NCBI RefSeq assembly: GCF_018139145.2
Contig: NC_059471.1
Span: forward strand, 216,771,494 to 216,835,493
Source of the DNA: Gymnogyps californianus
Taxonomy: Eukaryota; Chordata; Aves; Accipitriformes; Cathartidae
Direction of reading: 5' to 3'
Length of the DNA: 64,000 bases
This document shows positions 34,144-46,340 of this stretch, piece by piece; within the stretch, counting starts at the first letter, position 1; each line of letters opens with the position of its first letter. Made by a program: the position numbers and the translations under genes. Under the pieces are notes generated by a model. The model searched no databases. It saw nothing but the letters and a program-made list of their open reading frames with translations, and was not told where the DNA came from.

Positions 34144-37097
34144 ATGTCTATGATCTTTTCAGTCTTGGCTGTTTACTCTTCCATTGCCCCATGCAGAAGG
34201 GATGGGTGCTCGGCACGGGCAGAGTACGCCACGGACATCTGGGTTGCCTTTTTCTTGACCACCTGTATAGGGCAGTGGGTAGAGAAATGCTTTTTGGCTA
34301 ATAACACTAGAAATATCATGTCTAGGTCTACAGGGTTGGGATGAGTCCAGTACAGAGGTTGGATGCAATGGCCAAGTGTTCACCACATCATTCTGGCATG
34401 ATTTTCCGTATATGCCTTGGGATAACCATGGTTGTTACCTGGTTGTAAAGCCTGACTTCTTCCCTCTCTCCCTTCCTGACATTGACAGGTAGAATGGAGT
34501 TGAAATGCTATTTATTAACTTCAAACCATGGAGCAGACAGGGTACTGGAAGAGGAGGGTTGACACAGCGCTGGCACTTCCAAGACGCCACGTGGCTTTGG
34601 GGATGGCCCCTTCCCTTCAGCCTGCCTCTTCTTTCTTAGGAAGGCACTCAGCTTGGGACCATATCTTCTAAAAATCTATCTATGTTTCAGGGCTGCGTGT
34701 TGAAAATGGGTCACCCAAAGCCCGCAGGGTGGTTTGCTGCTTGCTAAAGAGGACATAAAAAGGAATTGCCTTCTGGCGCTATATCATACACTTGCCATTC
34801 TTTAACACGCTTTACGATCGTGGTTAATGACTCTGCGCAGTCCGGTACCGCACTCCATCGCGCCTTGCAAAGGCACTGGGTGGTAATGTCCTTGAAATGA
34901 AGAGGAGATGCAGGAGAGATTGCAGATGGGCACTCTGTCCCACGTGGGGAAGGACTTGGGTCACTGAAAATACGTACTAGTGTAATTGCATGCATTAGCG
35001 TAGATTTTTAGATGTCACCATGCTTGTTAAGCAAAATTTCCTGCACATTTCCATTGTCCTTATGAAATCCTAGCCAGATCTTGTTTAGCGAGACTATTAA
35101 TAGTGAAATACTACAAAAGTTAAGGTATTTGTATTTTATCCATCACGCCACTATGGCATTTACTTGATAATGTTTCTCTCCATGCTTCTGTTAAAAACTG
35201 TTGTGCAAGCTGAACAGTAAACTGTGTTGCTGTGTGTTTATAATGCATTAAGGTTTTTACTAATCTATTATGCGAAACCTTTCACACTGGTGTAGCTGGA
35301 TTTCCTCTGATCATGTCTATTGCATCACTCCAGAAAGCATGCTTTATCCAGAGAAAAAGCTATTTATCCCATTCTGTGATCATCGGTTTACTTACAATAG
35401 GTAAAACAAAAGGCTAAATGCGTTCCCAGGCATCTTTTGTGCATTTACTTCAACGTACCTGTATTAAATTGCCTGTCAGAGATTTCTCCCAGTGTGAGCG
35501 AGAGGGTAAGCAAGCATTAACATCCCGGTTTAGTGCGGCTAAGGTTGGTCTTTCTTCCAATATATCGTGCTTTCGCAGAAAAGGTAGTGGATCCTGGCTT
35601 CAGAATTTGATTGTTTCCGAGAAAAGATTTGATTCTGCTGTAAGTTATTGAACGTAATAACATTTTATTGCTCTGCTTAAGCAGCTCAAAATTTCTTGCG
35701 GTGGTTTTGAAGGAAGGAGAAGCGAGAAGAAAAGGGTGTTATGAAAGACATGGCTGAGGGCTCGCCAGGTGGAAATCACAGAGGAGGAGAAAGACGTGGT
35801 GTGTGTTAGACAAGGTGACACTGAGCTGCCAGGGTGATACAGCTGTGAAAAAGGCAGATGCGATCTAGCAAACATTTTCATTCGGCAATTAATGAAGTAT
35901 TAATGAGAAGTGTTAATATTGTTACACTGGGCACATTTGAAACTTTCCCTGTGATAACTGTGACTGATTCTGATTACCCGTCTTCAAAGAAGGTGCGAAG
36001 GAGAAGCTATTAACAGGAGCAGAAACCTCTTCTGCAGGAGCAGAGTAAAAAAAAAAGGTTCACTGGCTTCTCTTAGCGAAACGAAGGCTGGCCCGGAGGG
36101 GATGGTTCTGTGCAAGCTGCAGTCTCCAGCCAGAAACTGGAGAGGACAAATCCAGGCCAAGAACTGGACAGAGACACCCTTCTCTGCGCACAGCTTGCCG
36201 TTACGGTGTGTAGTGCCCAAAATGAGCAAATTGTTCTCCGGGGTTGGGGGTATGGGTCACAATTTTTCAACGCAGTCAACAAAATTGAAATTAGGGTCCA
36301 TCTGAACCTGTGCCCAAAGTAAACTATTTTGAATATTGATTCAGTATGTATTTCTGAATGAATCTTGTTATGCGTAGTGATCTTAAGTTCTGCTTAGCCT
36401 TTTAAGCTCTACAGGATAGGATTAAGGTGGGGGAAAGAAAACATCTTCCAAAGGTTATATTTCCATCAGATTGGATTGAGGTTGAATCTTGGTCTAACGT
36501 TAATGCTAAATAGCCTACTTGGACTTTCTAGTATCATATCTGGTGGAGCTGAAAAAGGATAAAGGAGTTTTCTATTTCTGCTGCTGTTTTAGTTTCATTG
36601 GAGAAGTTTCCCTATAAGACAGCATTGATTAAATAGCTGCACCTGCATTTATATTGTCAAAGCTATTTCTGCTATTGAGGAGGTCTGCATAGCTTGTATA
36701 AAATCAAACCTTTCTCTTTTTTTTAATATCTCATTTCTTTAGGGGGTTTATTTGCAAGACTTCCTTTCTTCCCCCAGACCAAGTTCCTTTAAGCTTTCCT
36801 TCATCAGAAACTCTCTGTCACAGCTCACCTTTTTTTTTTCCTGTTGAAATATGCATCACTATCAAATTCTGAGAATACTTTCCAGTGCAACGAATTGAGG
36901 ATTAAAAGAGGACAGTGACTTAAGTGTGTGGGTTATGCGATATCTGTATTCAGTGACTGGGTCTAGTTATAAAGATACAAGAGCATGGCATGGAAGGGAT
37001 GGTCTTGTTATGAGATGGGACTTTGAAGATCTAGATTGGGGTTTTTTGTTTATTTGTTTGGAGGTTTTTCTATTGTAAGTTTCTTTTACCGACTTTA
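34144..37097. other. unique non-coding sequence
   Basis: AT-rich single-copy DNA with no recognised gene. It includes the motif-rich segments near 35.04-35.28 and 35.86-35.99 kb. Frames are under 90 codons. Confidence 0.5.
35865..35990. promoter_or_regulatory. candidate conserved non-coding element with paired ATTAATGA sites
   Basis: ATTAATGA occurs twice in direct orientation, at 35888-35895 and 35899-35906, exactly 11 bp apart. CATTTGAAACTTTCC and GTGACTGATTCTGATTACCC follow. No coding capacity. Regulatory role inferred from motif arrangement. Confidence 0.3.
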
Positions 37098-37588
37098 GCC
37101 CAGCAAAAGACATGGACCTGTTGGAGCGGATCCTGAGGAGGGCCACAAAAATGATCAGAGGGCTGGAGTACCTCTCCTATGAGGAAAGGCTGAGAGAGTT
37201 GGGGTTGTTCAGCCTGGAGAAGAGAAGGCTCCAGGGAGACCTAATTGCGGCCTTTCAGTGGGGCCTTAAAGGGGGCTTATAAGAAAGATGGGGACAGACT
37301 TTTTAGCAGGGCCTGTTGTGATAGGACAAGGGGTAATGGTTTTAAACTAAAAGAGGGGAGATTCAGACTAGATACAAGGAAGAAATTTTTTACAATGAGG
37401 GTGGTGAAACACTGGCACAGGTTGCCCAGAGAGGTGGTAGATGCCCCATCCCTGGAAACATTCACGGTCAGGCTGGATGGGGCTCTGAGCAACCTGATCT
37501 AGCTGAAGATGTCCCTGCTGATGTCAGGGGGTTGGACTAGCTGACCTTTAAAGGTCCCTTCCAACCCAAACTATTCTATGATTCTATG
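37098..37588 (+). mobile_element. CR1 LINE, 5'-truncated copy
   Basis: Forward CR1 from the ATGGACCTGTTGGAGCGG segment to the terminal ATTCTATGATTCTATG. It belongs to the same broad subfamily as the 4.5- and 52.6-kb copies but keeps an intact GAGCGG and AGGAGGGCC where those have a stop and a one-base deletion. Its own frame breaks at 37258-37270, where CAGTGGGGCCTTAAAGG replaces the usual CAGTACTTAAAGG (four extra bases). The C-terminal frame continues at 37245-37502. Confidence 0.94.
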
Positions 37589-39795
37589 AAATACTACTAT
37601 TTCTCTTTTCCCCTAGTTGTATGAGCGTGGGCTACTTAGCATAGTGGGGTATAAACTTGAAGCATATCAGCTCATCTGCCTGTACCCATTGATAAATGCA
37701 TGGCAGCTGACCTCATTGCCATGGAGAAAGAAGCTTGCACGGCTCTAAATATACATTACCAATGACCAAGCAGTAGCTGATCCTGTGAATTCATACCTCA
37801 GTTTGCTTCTCAGTAACATTTCTGGATTTGAACACCTTAAGACCAAATTCTTTAGGACCAGTATTGTTTCCTGGTGATGAAGTGTGTTAAGACGCAGCCT
37901 TATTGGGATTCTGTAGACATGACACGCAACGCAACTAAAATGGCAATTTCCAGAGTCTTTGGCTTTCAGATAAGTGTGTCTATCTCTTGCTGCAGTTCTC
38001 TGGTGTGTTGTAACTCAGCATGCTTATAGTCATGTACAGTAGCCCTTAATGTCAGCAGCTTTTTACATTTCATTAAATTGCCTACAGATTCTCCGATTCT
38101 TTTAATCACAAAAGTAGATGCTGACATGATACATGTGGCAATCAAAACATGAAAAACAAGTTAAAAAGTAAGCAGCATCAGCTTTCTTGCTGCAGATGTC
38201 GATATCTTTGACAAGCAAGTGCTTGCGTTGTGACACATGGTAATGGAAAACATCCTGTTGTGGTAAAACACCACTAGCACCTTCAGAAAAGCCTGGTGCC
38301 TGCAATACCAAATTACACGCCGAGTTTCTAGGGTCCTTGTTCAATGAATTTTATGCCAATAGGAAGCCTGATCTTTCATTTTATCAAGAAAGAAAAAAAA
38401 TAAGGAAAGAAAAAACCACCACTAAATCAATGCACTTCAAAGCCTCCAGGTACTACAGTAATACAAATAATAAATTAAGAAATAATAAAGTGCAGAATAC
38501 TGGCATTAGCTTTAGGCTGAGAATGGGATTGATAAAAAATCCTTTGGGGCTTCAACCTTCACTGATTGTAGAGTGTCAGGAAAGAAATTAGCATTTTCGT
38601 TGTTGTTGTTGTTGTTTACCTCAGAAATTTAGGAAGAGAGAGAGAATGAACAAAAGATGCTCCAAGGAGCCCTTCTGGAAAAAGTCCAACCATTGCAAAG
38701 TTACACAGATGAATTGATTTAATTAGGCTGTATAATAACACTTCTGCTGCGGCTTTTGAAACAGACTGATAAAAGATATTAACTGATGCAGTCAGGATAT
38801 TGCATATTTGTTTCAAAGATGCTCATGACTCTTCCCTGCTTCCTAGGTCATAAAGAGCTCTGCAAAACATATACTTTCCTCGTATTCTTTTTCCCTTCAA
38901 TTTTCTATTTACTGATTAAAAATGTCTGTACTGTGGCTGGAAATACTTAAGCGGAGACAGAGGCAAAAATCCTCTTTCCTGTGATATAGCTTGTAGAAAT
39001 TATTTAGGAGAAAATTACAACCCTGTAGCTGTGTACCATGCAGTAAAAAAACTGAGGATGAAACTGGTGTGGAGAAAATGGGATTTTACTACCCAAGGAT
39101 TTTTTCTCCTTTGTGGAGGAGCTGTGCATGTGTTGATGGCCAAGATGTCCATCCAAATATTAGTGAATGTTTGGAGTGGAAGGCATCTTCCTTCAGACTC
39201 TCGGTGACCTACCAGTGATGCTAAATTCACTGATGTTCATTCCACAGGGACAAGAACTTTGTTTCAGAGTATGCTGATCGATTTTGAACCATCATCTTGC
39301 TCTTCGCAGATGCAGTGATGGTTATGCTGAAAACCCTGGTCTTGGTGAAAGTGGAGAGTGAGCTGGATAGTCAGGCAATTGTAGGCACTTGCAAGCCTCG
39401 GTATGAAGGATACTGAGTCATTGATAAACCTCTTCTTGACTCCAGGGATTTGTGGATAAATTATCTAGCGAAATTAGAGGTAGGTTTTGAAAAAGGTTGT
39501 GTTATTTCTTGTGGAATAAACCACTTTCAGTTGATAATGATGGTCTGTCTTTGTGGGGGAACTGTGGAGGGATTTTGGGGTGGTTAGAGAGACTTTTCAG
39601 TAAAGCGCTAATAGTGCCTTGAGAATAGCACCATGTCAGCCACTCTGTATTGGAAGAAGGATTGTAGAATCCTTTTTCATGCAAACTTCTCAGGCTTACT
39701 TGACTGTCAGAGGGAAAATGCTGGGAAAATCCAGGTTGCTCTGAGCGTGGTACTATAGACTTTGTATCTGCAGGCCTGAAAGTATCAGTGATTGA
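37589..39795. other. unique non-coding sequence
   Basis: No gene recognised. A short (GTT)n lies at 38599-38617 and an A-rich stretch near 38390-38420. Otherwise single-copy AT-rich DNA. Confidence 0.55.
38599..38617. repeat. (GTT)n microsatellite
   Basis: Six GTT repeats. Confidence 0.9.
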
Positions 39796-40013
39796 AGTAC
39801 AAGACTTTCCACTTCAACATAAGGAAACACTTACTTACTGTGAGGGTGTCAAACACTGGAGCAGGTTGCCCAGAGAGGTTGTGGAGTCTCCATCCTTGGA
39901 GATATCCAAAACCCAACTGGACATCGTCTTCGGCGACCTGCTCTGGCTGTCCCTGCTTGGGCAGGGGTTGAACTGGACGATCCTCCAACCTCAACTCTTC
40001 TCTATGTCTTGAT
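39796..40013 (+). mobile_element. CR1 LINE 3'-end fragment (older subfamily)
   Basis: Forward fragment with GTTGCCCAGAGAGGTTGTGG and GAGATATCCAAAACCCAACTGG, then GGGCAGGGGTTGAACTGGA and CCAACCTCAACTCTTCT. More diverged from the avian CR1 pattern than the other copies, and its terminal ATTCTRTG repeats have decayed to TCTATGTCTTGAT. No coding function. Confidence 0.82.
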
Positions 40014-40359
40014 ATCACATTACATTTTCCAGGCTGTCAGAACAAGATAAAAGGTCAGCGATGACAAGTTTGGCTTTTGTATAATGTTAATTGAGGGAAA
40101 CAGGAATCCTCCTTTGTAATCCTGAAGGCCCGCACTGTTAGAAGTTTTCATGTACGTCTCTTCCAGGTCATAGAAAATAAGCACGGTGATGGAGCGATGC
40201 AGGGAGTTCAGCAGACGGTGCAAACATTTCTGACATGCTTTGGCTTTATGGGGGTCTGTGCATTTCAGCGGGGCTGCGTAGAGCCTGGTTTGCCATTTTT
40301 GTGTACCCAGTTGTTCAAAATTGCTTTATAATCACCGTGTAAAAACTTTGAAGTAGTAA

Positions 40360-40720
40360 AGACTACGTTGGCAAGACATATTACAATTACTTTGTTATGC
40401 ATCTTGTTATGTTGGCATATTTGTTTAATTAAATTCCTTGCTAATTAGAGCTGTATGTACTTGCGTTAATTATTATTTGCTTAACACAATCAACAGTGTA
40501 ATTCTTTTCAGAAAAGCCGCACACTTTCTAGTTAAATTAAATTACTGATTTTGTGTACTTTCTGAAAGAATAGTTGCTCCATTTTTGTCAAATGATAGGT
40601 TGCATTCTTTAATGTGAATGAAATTCAATTTAGACTAACTAAAACTTAACATAATATATTATATTTTTAATTGGTGATTAAGCAAAGAAAGGAAAAACTG
40701 GTCTGATTTGTACCTCAGCA
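40360..40720. promoter_or_regulatory. candidate conserved non-coding element
   Basis: Very AT-rich with TTTAATTAAATT (40433), CTAATTAG (40441) and GTTAATTATT (40465). May be enhancer-like or just AT-rich neutral DNA. Confidence 0.2.
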
Positions 40721-42077
40721 CAAAGATTTATATTTTTTCTTACTGGATTACAAAATTGGATGGGTCTGCTATTTATCACCCACCAAGACCTTTTTCCATC
40801 TGACAAAGAAAAAGTACATTTGTCTTCTTTGTCATGAAGCTTTGGAAGGAAACTACTTTCTCATGCTAGAAAAATGTAACCCAGTGGAACTTCTGACCTT
40901 TTGCCAAGCCCTTAATTACTTTTTAAAATGCAGAGTACTATAAACATATTATACAGCCAGGGACCTATTTGTTTTTTTAATACTATGCCCGTTAGCTCTG
41001 TTTTTGATCTGTGAATTTGTGTTTAGTCCCTAAAATTGAAAGGAAAGTGATAACATGAGTATCTCTAATCATGTTCAATAAGGAAGCTAATAACCAAATA
41101 TCTAATTGTTTCTGCAACTAGATGACTAGATGCTACACAACACGGGTAGAGTTTGTGTGTGTATATACACCCACACCCATATGTATCGTCTGTCTATATA
41201 TCTGGCAAATTTACTGCTCTGTCTTCATAGCATTGACTTCTGTAGGTTGTTTCTTGTTTGAGCAGTGAGCTCAAACTGATCAATACTGCAAAATGTGTGT
41301 AGTATTGGGGGATCACTGAACCACAGTATATTAATGTATTTAAGTTGAGAACCTGAGGAGAGCGGTAAGAAAGAAGCAACTCAATAGACTAATGCGGTAG
41401 GAGCAGATGGAAGAAATAATTCTTCTAAAGCAAAATATAAACATGGCCAGGATTATGTAGCAAGATAGAGAGGATTTGTTCTCATCCCAAGAAGGGTTAG
41501 GAATGTTTCTTTGCATTTTTCAAGACGAAATGTGCCATTGAATGAGAACTTTGTCATTGGAGGAGCAGAATATTAATGAGTGTGGTGATCCTACAAGGCT
41601 CTTCGATGTCTTCGTAATCACTGAAATGAAACTGGGCAGATAATGCAAACACTCCTGAGGTCTTCCCACAGCTTACACAGGAGCCGTATCTGTTCTTCAA
41701 TATTCACTAATTGTAGTTAGTAATTTTTAACTATGCCACAAAATCAACAGAAAGACTTGTTTTAAAATGCAGGTGCAGAACTTGGCTCACAGTTATGTCC
41801 ATCCAACTGTAGCATTTGTAATCTTTCATTTGAATGCTGGCCTGTGACTGAGATACCTTGGGAATAGAGTAGTAAAACCAGTAAGAATTGCAAAGTGTTT
41901 CCATGCCATGTGCTTAAATGCTTTGCTGAACAGCGATACATTTTTTCCAAACTTGTTAAAGTGTATTTCTATTAATAATCACCATCGTTAATCTACTGGG
42001 AAATAAGCATTGTAAAGAAATGAGTGATTTACTCCTCCATACAGAATGAAGGGCACGAGTCCACCGTTAGATATCGT

Positions 42078-42155
42078 AATTGAAAAATCACAGGGAAAAA
42101 AATACGGAAATTGAAGAATCACAGGAGAAAAAATAGAGAAGTGGAAGAATCAATA
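42078..42155. repeat. 31-bp tandem repeat, about 2.5 copies
   Basis: AATTGAAAAATCACAGGG at 42078 and AATTGAAGAATCACAGGA at 42109 begin two 30-31-bp units, each followed by AAAAAATA. A third partial unit (GTGGAAGAATCAATAG) follows at 42141. Confidence 0.85.
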
Positions 42156-42950
42156 GTAACATTAATGAGAACTGCTGGAAATGACTGTTAATGGCTCTGG
42201 GCATCACTGTTTCGGGAAGCATTTCCAATCGTAAAGAAGTACCGTTGCCTTCCCACACAAGGAGCATCTCAGAGATGTGAACCCGGTTCCCCAAGACCGA
42301 CTTGATTCATTAGAGGATTCTGCTTTACAGCAATACGTTTTCTCACACAGGTTGTGTGAAAAACATCAGATTGCCCTCTCAGTCTCTTCGCGCTTCTGTT
42401 GTCCACCTGGAAAAGGGGATGAGGATATTTCACTATTTCAGCATGAAGGAAAAGTTAAATAAAGATGATAAAGACTTCTTTGGCGGAGACTTGCTAATGT
42501 TACCCTCGCAAGGCAGAGACTGCAAACAAGTCCCAGAGCAGGTAGTAACCAGGTCAAAACTTCTCACAGCCATCGCAAGCCTGTACGCCAGTTGACTGAA
42601 TTGCTAAAATAGACATCCCACCTACCCTTGGCACTTCACAGAGCTCTCAAGAGGGTTGAAATTTTCTTTCTTTTCCAAGTCAGGATAAAAATCACAGCTA
42701 CTAGTGGCACTACACATGAGTAAAATTGGGGTGAAGAACCAGATTTTATAGTTTTAAGTCCTCCTTCGACTGAAGTCCATTGCAAAAACCCAGTCAGCTT
42801 TGGTGGGTCCATGGCTTTTGTGTGGAGTCTTTGATTTGCACTGAGGAGAATTCAGCTCTGATGGCTTGTACTTAGCAAAGGAGTGGAAATGTTTTAGATG
42901 CAGAGATTTTTGCTAATTTGGTAACAGCAGACAAGACAGAGAATAAAGTT

Positions 42951-43010
42951 AAATATATGGGTGAAAATAAATATATGAGTCAAATATAAAGTGAAATATA
43001 TGAGCGAGGC
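42951..43010. repeat. AAATATATG-core tandem repeat, three copies
   Basis: AAATATATGGGTGAA, AAATATATGAGTCAA and AAATATATGAGCGAG start at 42951, 42969 and 42994, at 18- and 25-bp spacing. Confidence 0.8.
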
Positions 43011-43407
43011 AACGTGAGTCAGGCTTTGTGAAGTGGAAGCACAAAGATATGTTTCCTTTCAGAGAACAGAAACTAAAAAGGCAGATAAAAACCCGTATTA
43101 CCTGCTAGTTTCCAGAAATTAAAAAATCCCAAGGAGACTGTAAATTCTTTACCTGTCTTGGGACTAAACCTCCTGGTTATATTTTCAAAGCCTAAAGCCT
43201 TCTTCTAGGAATAGCATTTTTGTAAATGTCTTTTTACTTTTCATGCTTTGTCTAAATATTACTTTCCTTCCTTTCATTGACATGGCATAAAAAAACAGTT
43301 TATCATGGAAAGAACTCCGCTTTTAAAGAGAGGCTAATTAACATGAAGGCTTTAGGCACACTACCCTATGTAAAGCACTTCTGGCACCTTCATTTGCTGT
43401 ATTCTTG

Positions 43408-43528
43408 GCCTTATTTTACATATAGACCTCTAAATTAATATCTTGCCTACTGGTATCTGCATGGATGAGATACTTGAACCCAGGTCACTGACGTCTTGGG
43501 TTGGTCCCATAACGATGAGACTAACCTT
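43408..43528 (-). mobile_element. possible MIR-like fossil SINE
   Basis: TTATTTTACATATAGACC and then TACTTGAACCCAGGTCACTG with CCCATAACGATGAGACTAACC follow the reverse MIR order (TTTTACAG core, then GAACCCAGGTC B-box region and tRNA-like head). The middle is shortened. Recognition is from the remembered consensus only. Confidence 0.45.
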
Positions 43529-46204
43529 TATGTGGCACCTTCAGCAAGCTGAAGGAAATGGAGATACATTTAAATCACAGCTCTGGAAGCTGTAAAATAT
43601 CTGTGGGCTTCTGCCTTGAGAACAGGGAGTTTGCAAGGCTCTTCTGCAAGGCCAGATGCAAAAGGATAGTGTCTGTCGTAATACTGTTTGGAGCAAGTGC
43701 TAAACTTGAGAGATTGCAGGTAGGTTGGATCTAGGAAATGAAGCTCTTCAGTATCAGCCCTTGGGGCACTGTAGCTGCTTTTTGTATCGAGCTTTAACTA
43801 TAGCAAGGTACTGTATTTACAAACACCAAACAGAGATGTGGAGCAAGGGAACTTCATACTTCAATGATTAATGGACTCTCTGATGTCCCCTGAGTTGATA
43901 TTTTTCATGGATTGGATCTTCCTTTCTGCCTGGAGGCTGTGTCTGAATTTCATTCCGTTTCTGAAATCGGGCTGCAAACACCTGAAATGCACTGCTCTGC
44001 TAAGGCACGTTACACCGTCCTGTGGATCAGGGAAAGTATTGAACATTTCTGTAAAGAAAGCACATTTGGATGGATTCCGTGCATTTCCAAAAGGCAAAAG
44101 CTCAGTTTTTCCTTGAGGGAAAGGCACAATGGTAAAATAGCTAGTTTGTTGCGTTCGTTATCCTGTTTTGTCCCAGGTAATGCATGTTATAGCCACTTAA
44201 GCAGAGTTAGAGAAAATCTAGTTATTTGAGGCAGCGATCACATAGACCCTTTAGATTATGACAATAAGACTTTAATACTAGGAGCTATTTTCTGCACACT
44301 TTTTGTTGCATTGTCATAGCATCCTCTAATGACACTGTTCTCGTTGGTCAATTTTTACCTTTGGGTAAGAGAAAGAAGGCTAAATTGAGAAATATTCATG
44401 GATTATGGGTTTTGGAGCATCTCATTCCAAAATTGGACTGCCCTCACAGTGAAGGTCATTTCCGACCCTTTTAGGTATTGTTCCTGGGAGTAATCAGCTC
44501 TTCGTTCTCTTCTGGTGGCTGTAATCTGTGACTGGAAAAGGAAGGTCTACGCTGTATAGCCTTCAGGGAAAATGAGTGGTTTCTCTAAAAAATAAAATGG
44601 ATAGAATACAATTCCAGTAATTTGTCTGGGATTGTGGGAGTAATATCCCATACACCCCAGAAATGCCTGTGGTGTTTCTCCAAGCAGGTTGTGCTGTTAA
44701 CATTAAGGTGGACTCCAACATCAAAATACACTTCCCAGTTGAATCAAGAAATGCCACTTGTAAATAAGTTTATCCAAAAAAAAGCTTTCAAATGAAGTCT
44801 GACTGCTCTTAAAGCATGACATTTCATTAGGTCACATACTCCGGTGTTCTATCACTACAGTCATTGCGTTCTTGGCATTTTCTTCAAAATTGGGTAGGGA
44901 TAGCAGGTTGCTCGCATGTCAATCCACAATAAACTGCTTGTATCAAGTTGTGCTAAAGGAAGGATTAAAATCCCCTTAGCTGGCCGGTGTCCCTTCCCTC
45001 TTACCTCACTAAATTCATGCCTGCCTCCATACTGATAGTTGTCTTACGCTGGGTGACTTTGTGCAGCAAAGGGGTAGATGTCACCAGGAATTTAATGAAG
45101 AGGTTTCCATCCAGCTCCTCCACTGTGCTTCCCCATGCACATAATGCTTGCAGAAACAGAGATGGATTAATTTATGCTTGCTCTAATTAATAAAAAAAAA
45201 AGAGAACTAAGGTCTGACTGTGCAGTGCTCTACAGAAAAAATAAGCCCACAAGTAATTGTCGTGGTTGTTTAGATATAATTGTTTCATTAGTCATCTAAT
45301 AGTTCTGCAGACAGCTTCCGCTTTCATGTCATATTTGTGTTCTAATCCTTCTCTTTAATGCTGACTACAGTAAGGAGGAAGAAAAGAAACAGTTTTAATC
45401 CATCATTTATTCCAAATACTGAGTCCCAAAGAGGAAGGAGGGTTTGGGAATGGGGGGGCAGGGAATGTTTAATAAGACAACAAAATTCATTCACCAGCTT
45501 GTTTCAAGGGGATTTTTAATATTCTGGAGCTAAATTAGACAGCAGATCCAGCATAGGCCCCGGGCTTTGACATGTGTTTTATAATGACAGTTAATTAGAT
45601 GCTGTCTGCAGCAATCATAGGCTGTCATTCCTAATACATGTCTAGTAATGTGAAGGACAGAAGAACTCCCTCCCCCCTCCTTGCCCTAATTGAAATCAGT
45701 TGCCAGAATTAACTATGAATATATGAGATGGTAGTTTGACAGTTAACGTAGCCTTTCCCCGCATGCCGTGAAGCAGGACTATAACTCCTTCTGTGCTCTA
45801 CGTGTTTTATATATGTGTGGATACTGCAACAAAGTGAAAGGGATATGATTTCCTGATAGCATGGAGGAACATTTCCCAGTTCCTCCCATCTCCAGCCTTT
45901 CTCAAAGATTACTTGTCAAGCAGCCTTATAACATTCAAGAGATGTCTAATCCTGCACGTCTCCTCCAGTGGTGCTCCTCTCCTCCTCCACCATTGGGCAG
46001 TCATTATCTTAGAAGATGTGGGTCAAGCTCTTAGAAGGAGGTAGTTCTGTTGTCACTCATGCAAGCTTTTATATAATTCAGAAAATCCTGATTCCCAGCA
46101 ATTTCTGGTGCTCACTCTGATGCTTCAGGAAAATTGGCTTCAGAGTAGCTGTAACGTAGAACCAAGTTCTCTTCTTCCCACCTCTTTCTCTCTCGGTGTT
46201 CCTC
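43529..46204. other. unique non-coding sequence
   Basis: No gene recognised. Small overlapping frames at 43.86-44.23 kb on both strands lack domains. Includes the motif-rich segment at 45.53-45.74 kb. Confidence 0.5.
45535..45735. promoter_or_regulatory. candidate conserved non-coding element with inverted TGACAG sites
   Basis: AATGACAG at 45583-45590 and its exact reverse complement CTGTCATT at 45622-45629 frame TTAATTAG (45591-45598) and GCAATCATAG. TGACAG is the MEIS/TGIF-type core and TAATTAG a homeodomain core. The flanks are CpG-poor and non-coding. This is the most enhancer-like segment I see, but there is no direct proof. Confidence 0.35.
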
Positions 46205-46340
46205 TTTCCACTCTTTCTGCTCGTGCACATGTCCTTCGATTCCTGGTATGTAAAGTGAGGGTGATAGTTTCCATAGATCACAGGGTGGTTTAAGGATAAA
46301 TATCGTGGTATTTAGATACTGTTACTTTACACATGTAAAG
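46205..46340 (+). mobile_element. MIR-like fossil SINE (CORE/3' part)
   Basis: GTAAAGTGAGGGTGATAG, ATCACAGGGTGGTTTAAGGAT and TTACTTTACACATGTAAAG follow in order the MIR consensus segments (CTGTAAAATGGGGATAATAG, CTCACAGGGTTGTTGTGAGGA and ATACATGTAAAG). Heavily diverged, as expected for an amniote-wide old SINE. Confidence 0.6.

Larger units (their letters stand above)
40014..43407. other. unique non-coding sequence with small tandem repeats
   Basis: No gene recognised. It contains an AT-rich motif-dense stretch (40.36-40.72 kb), a short GT/AC-rich tract at 41152-41192 and the tandem repeats at 42.08 and 42.95 kb. All frames are under 90 codons. Confidence 0.5.
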
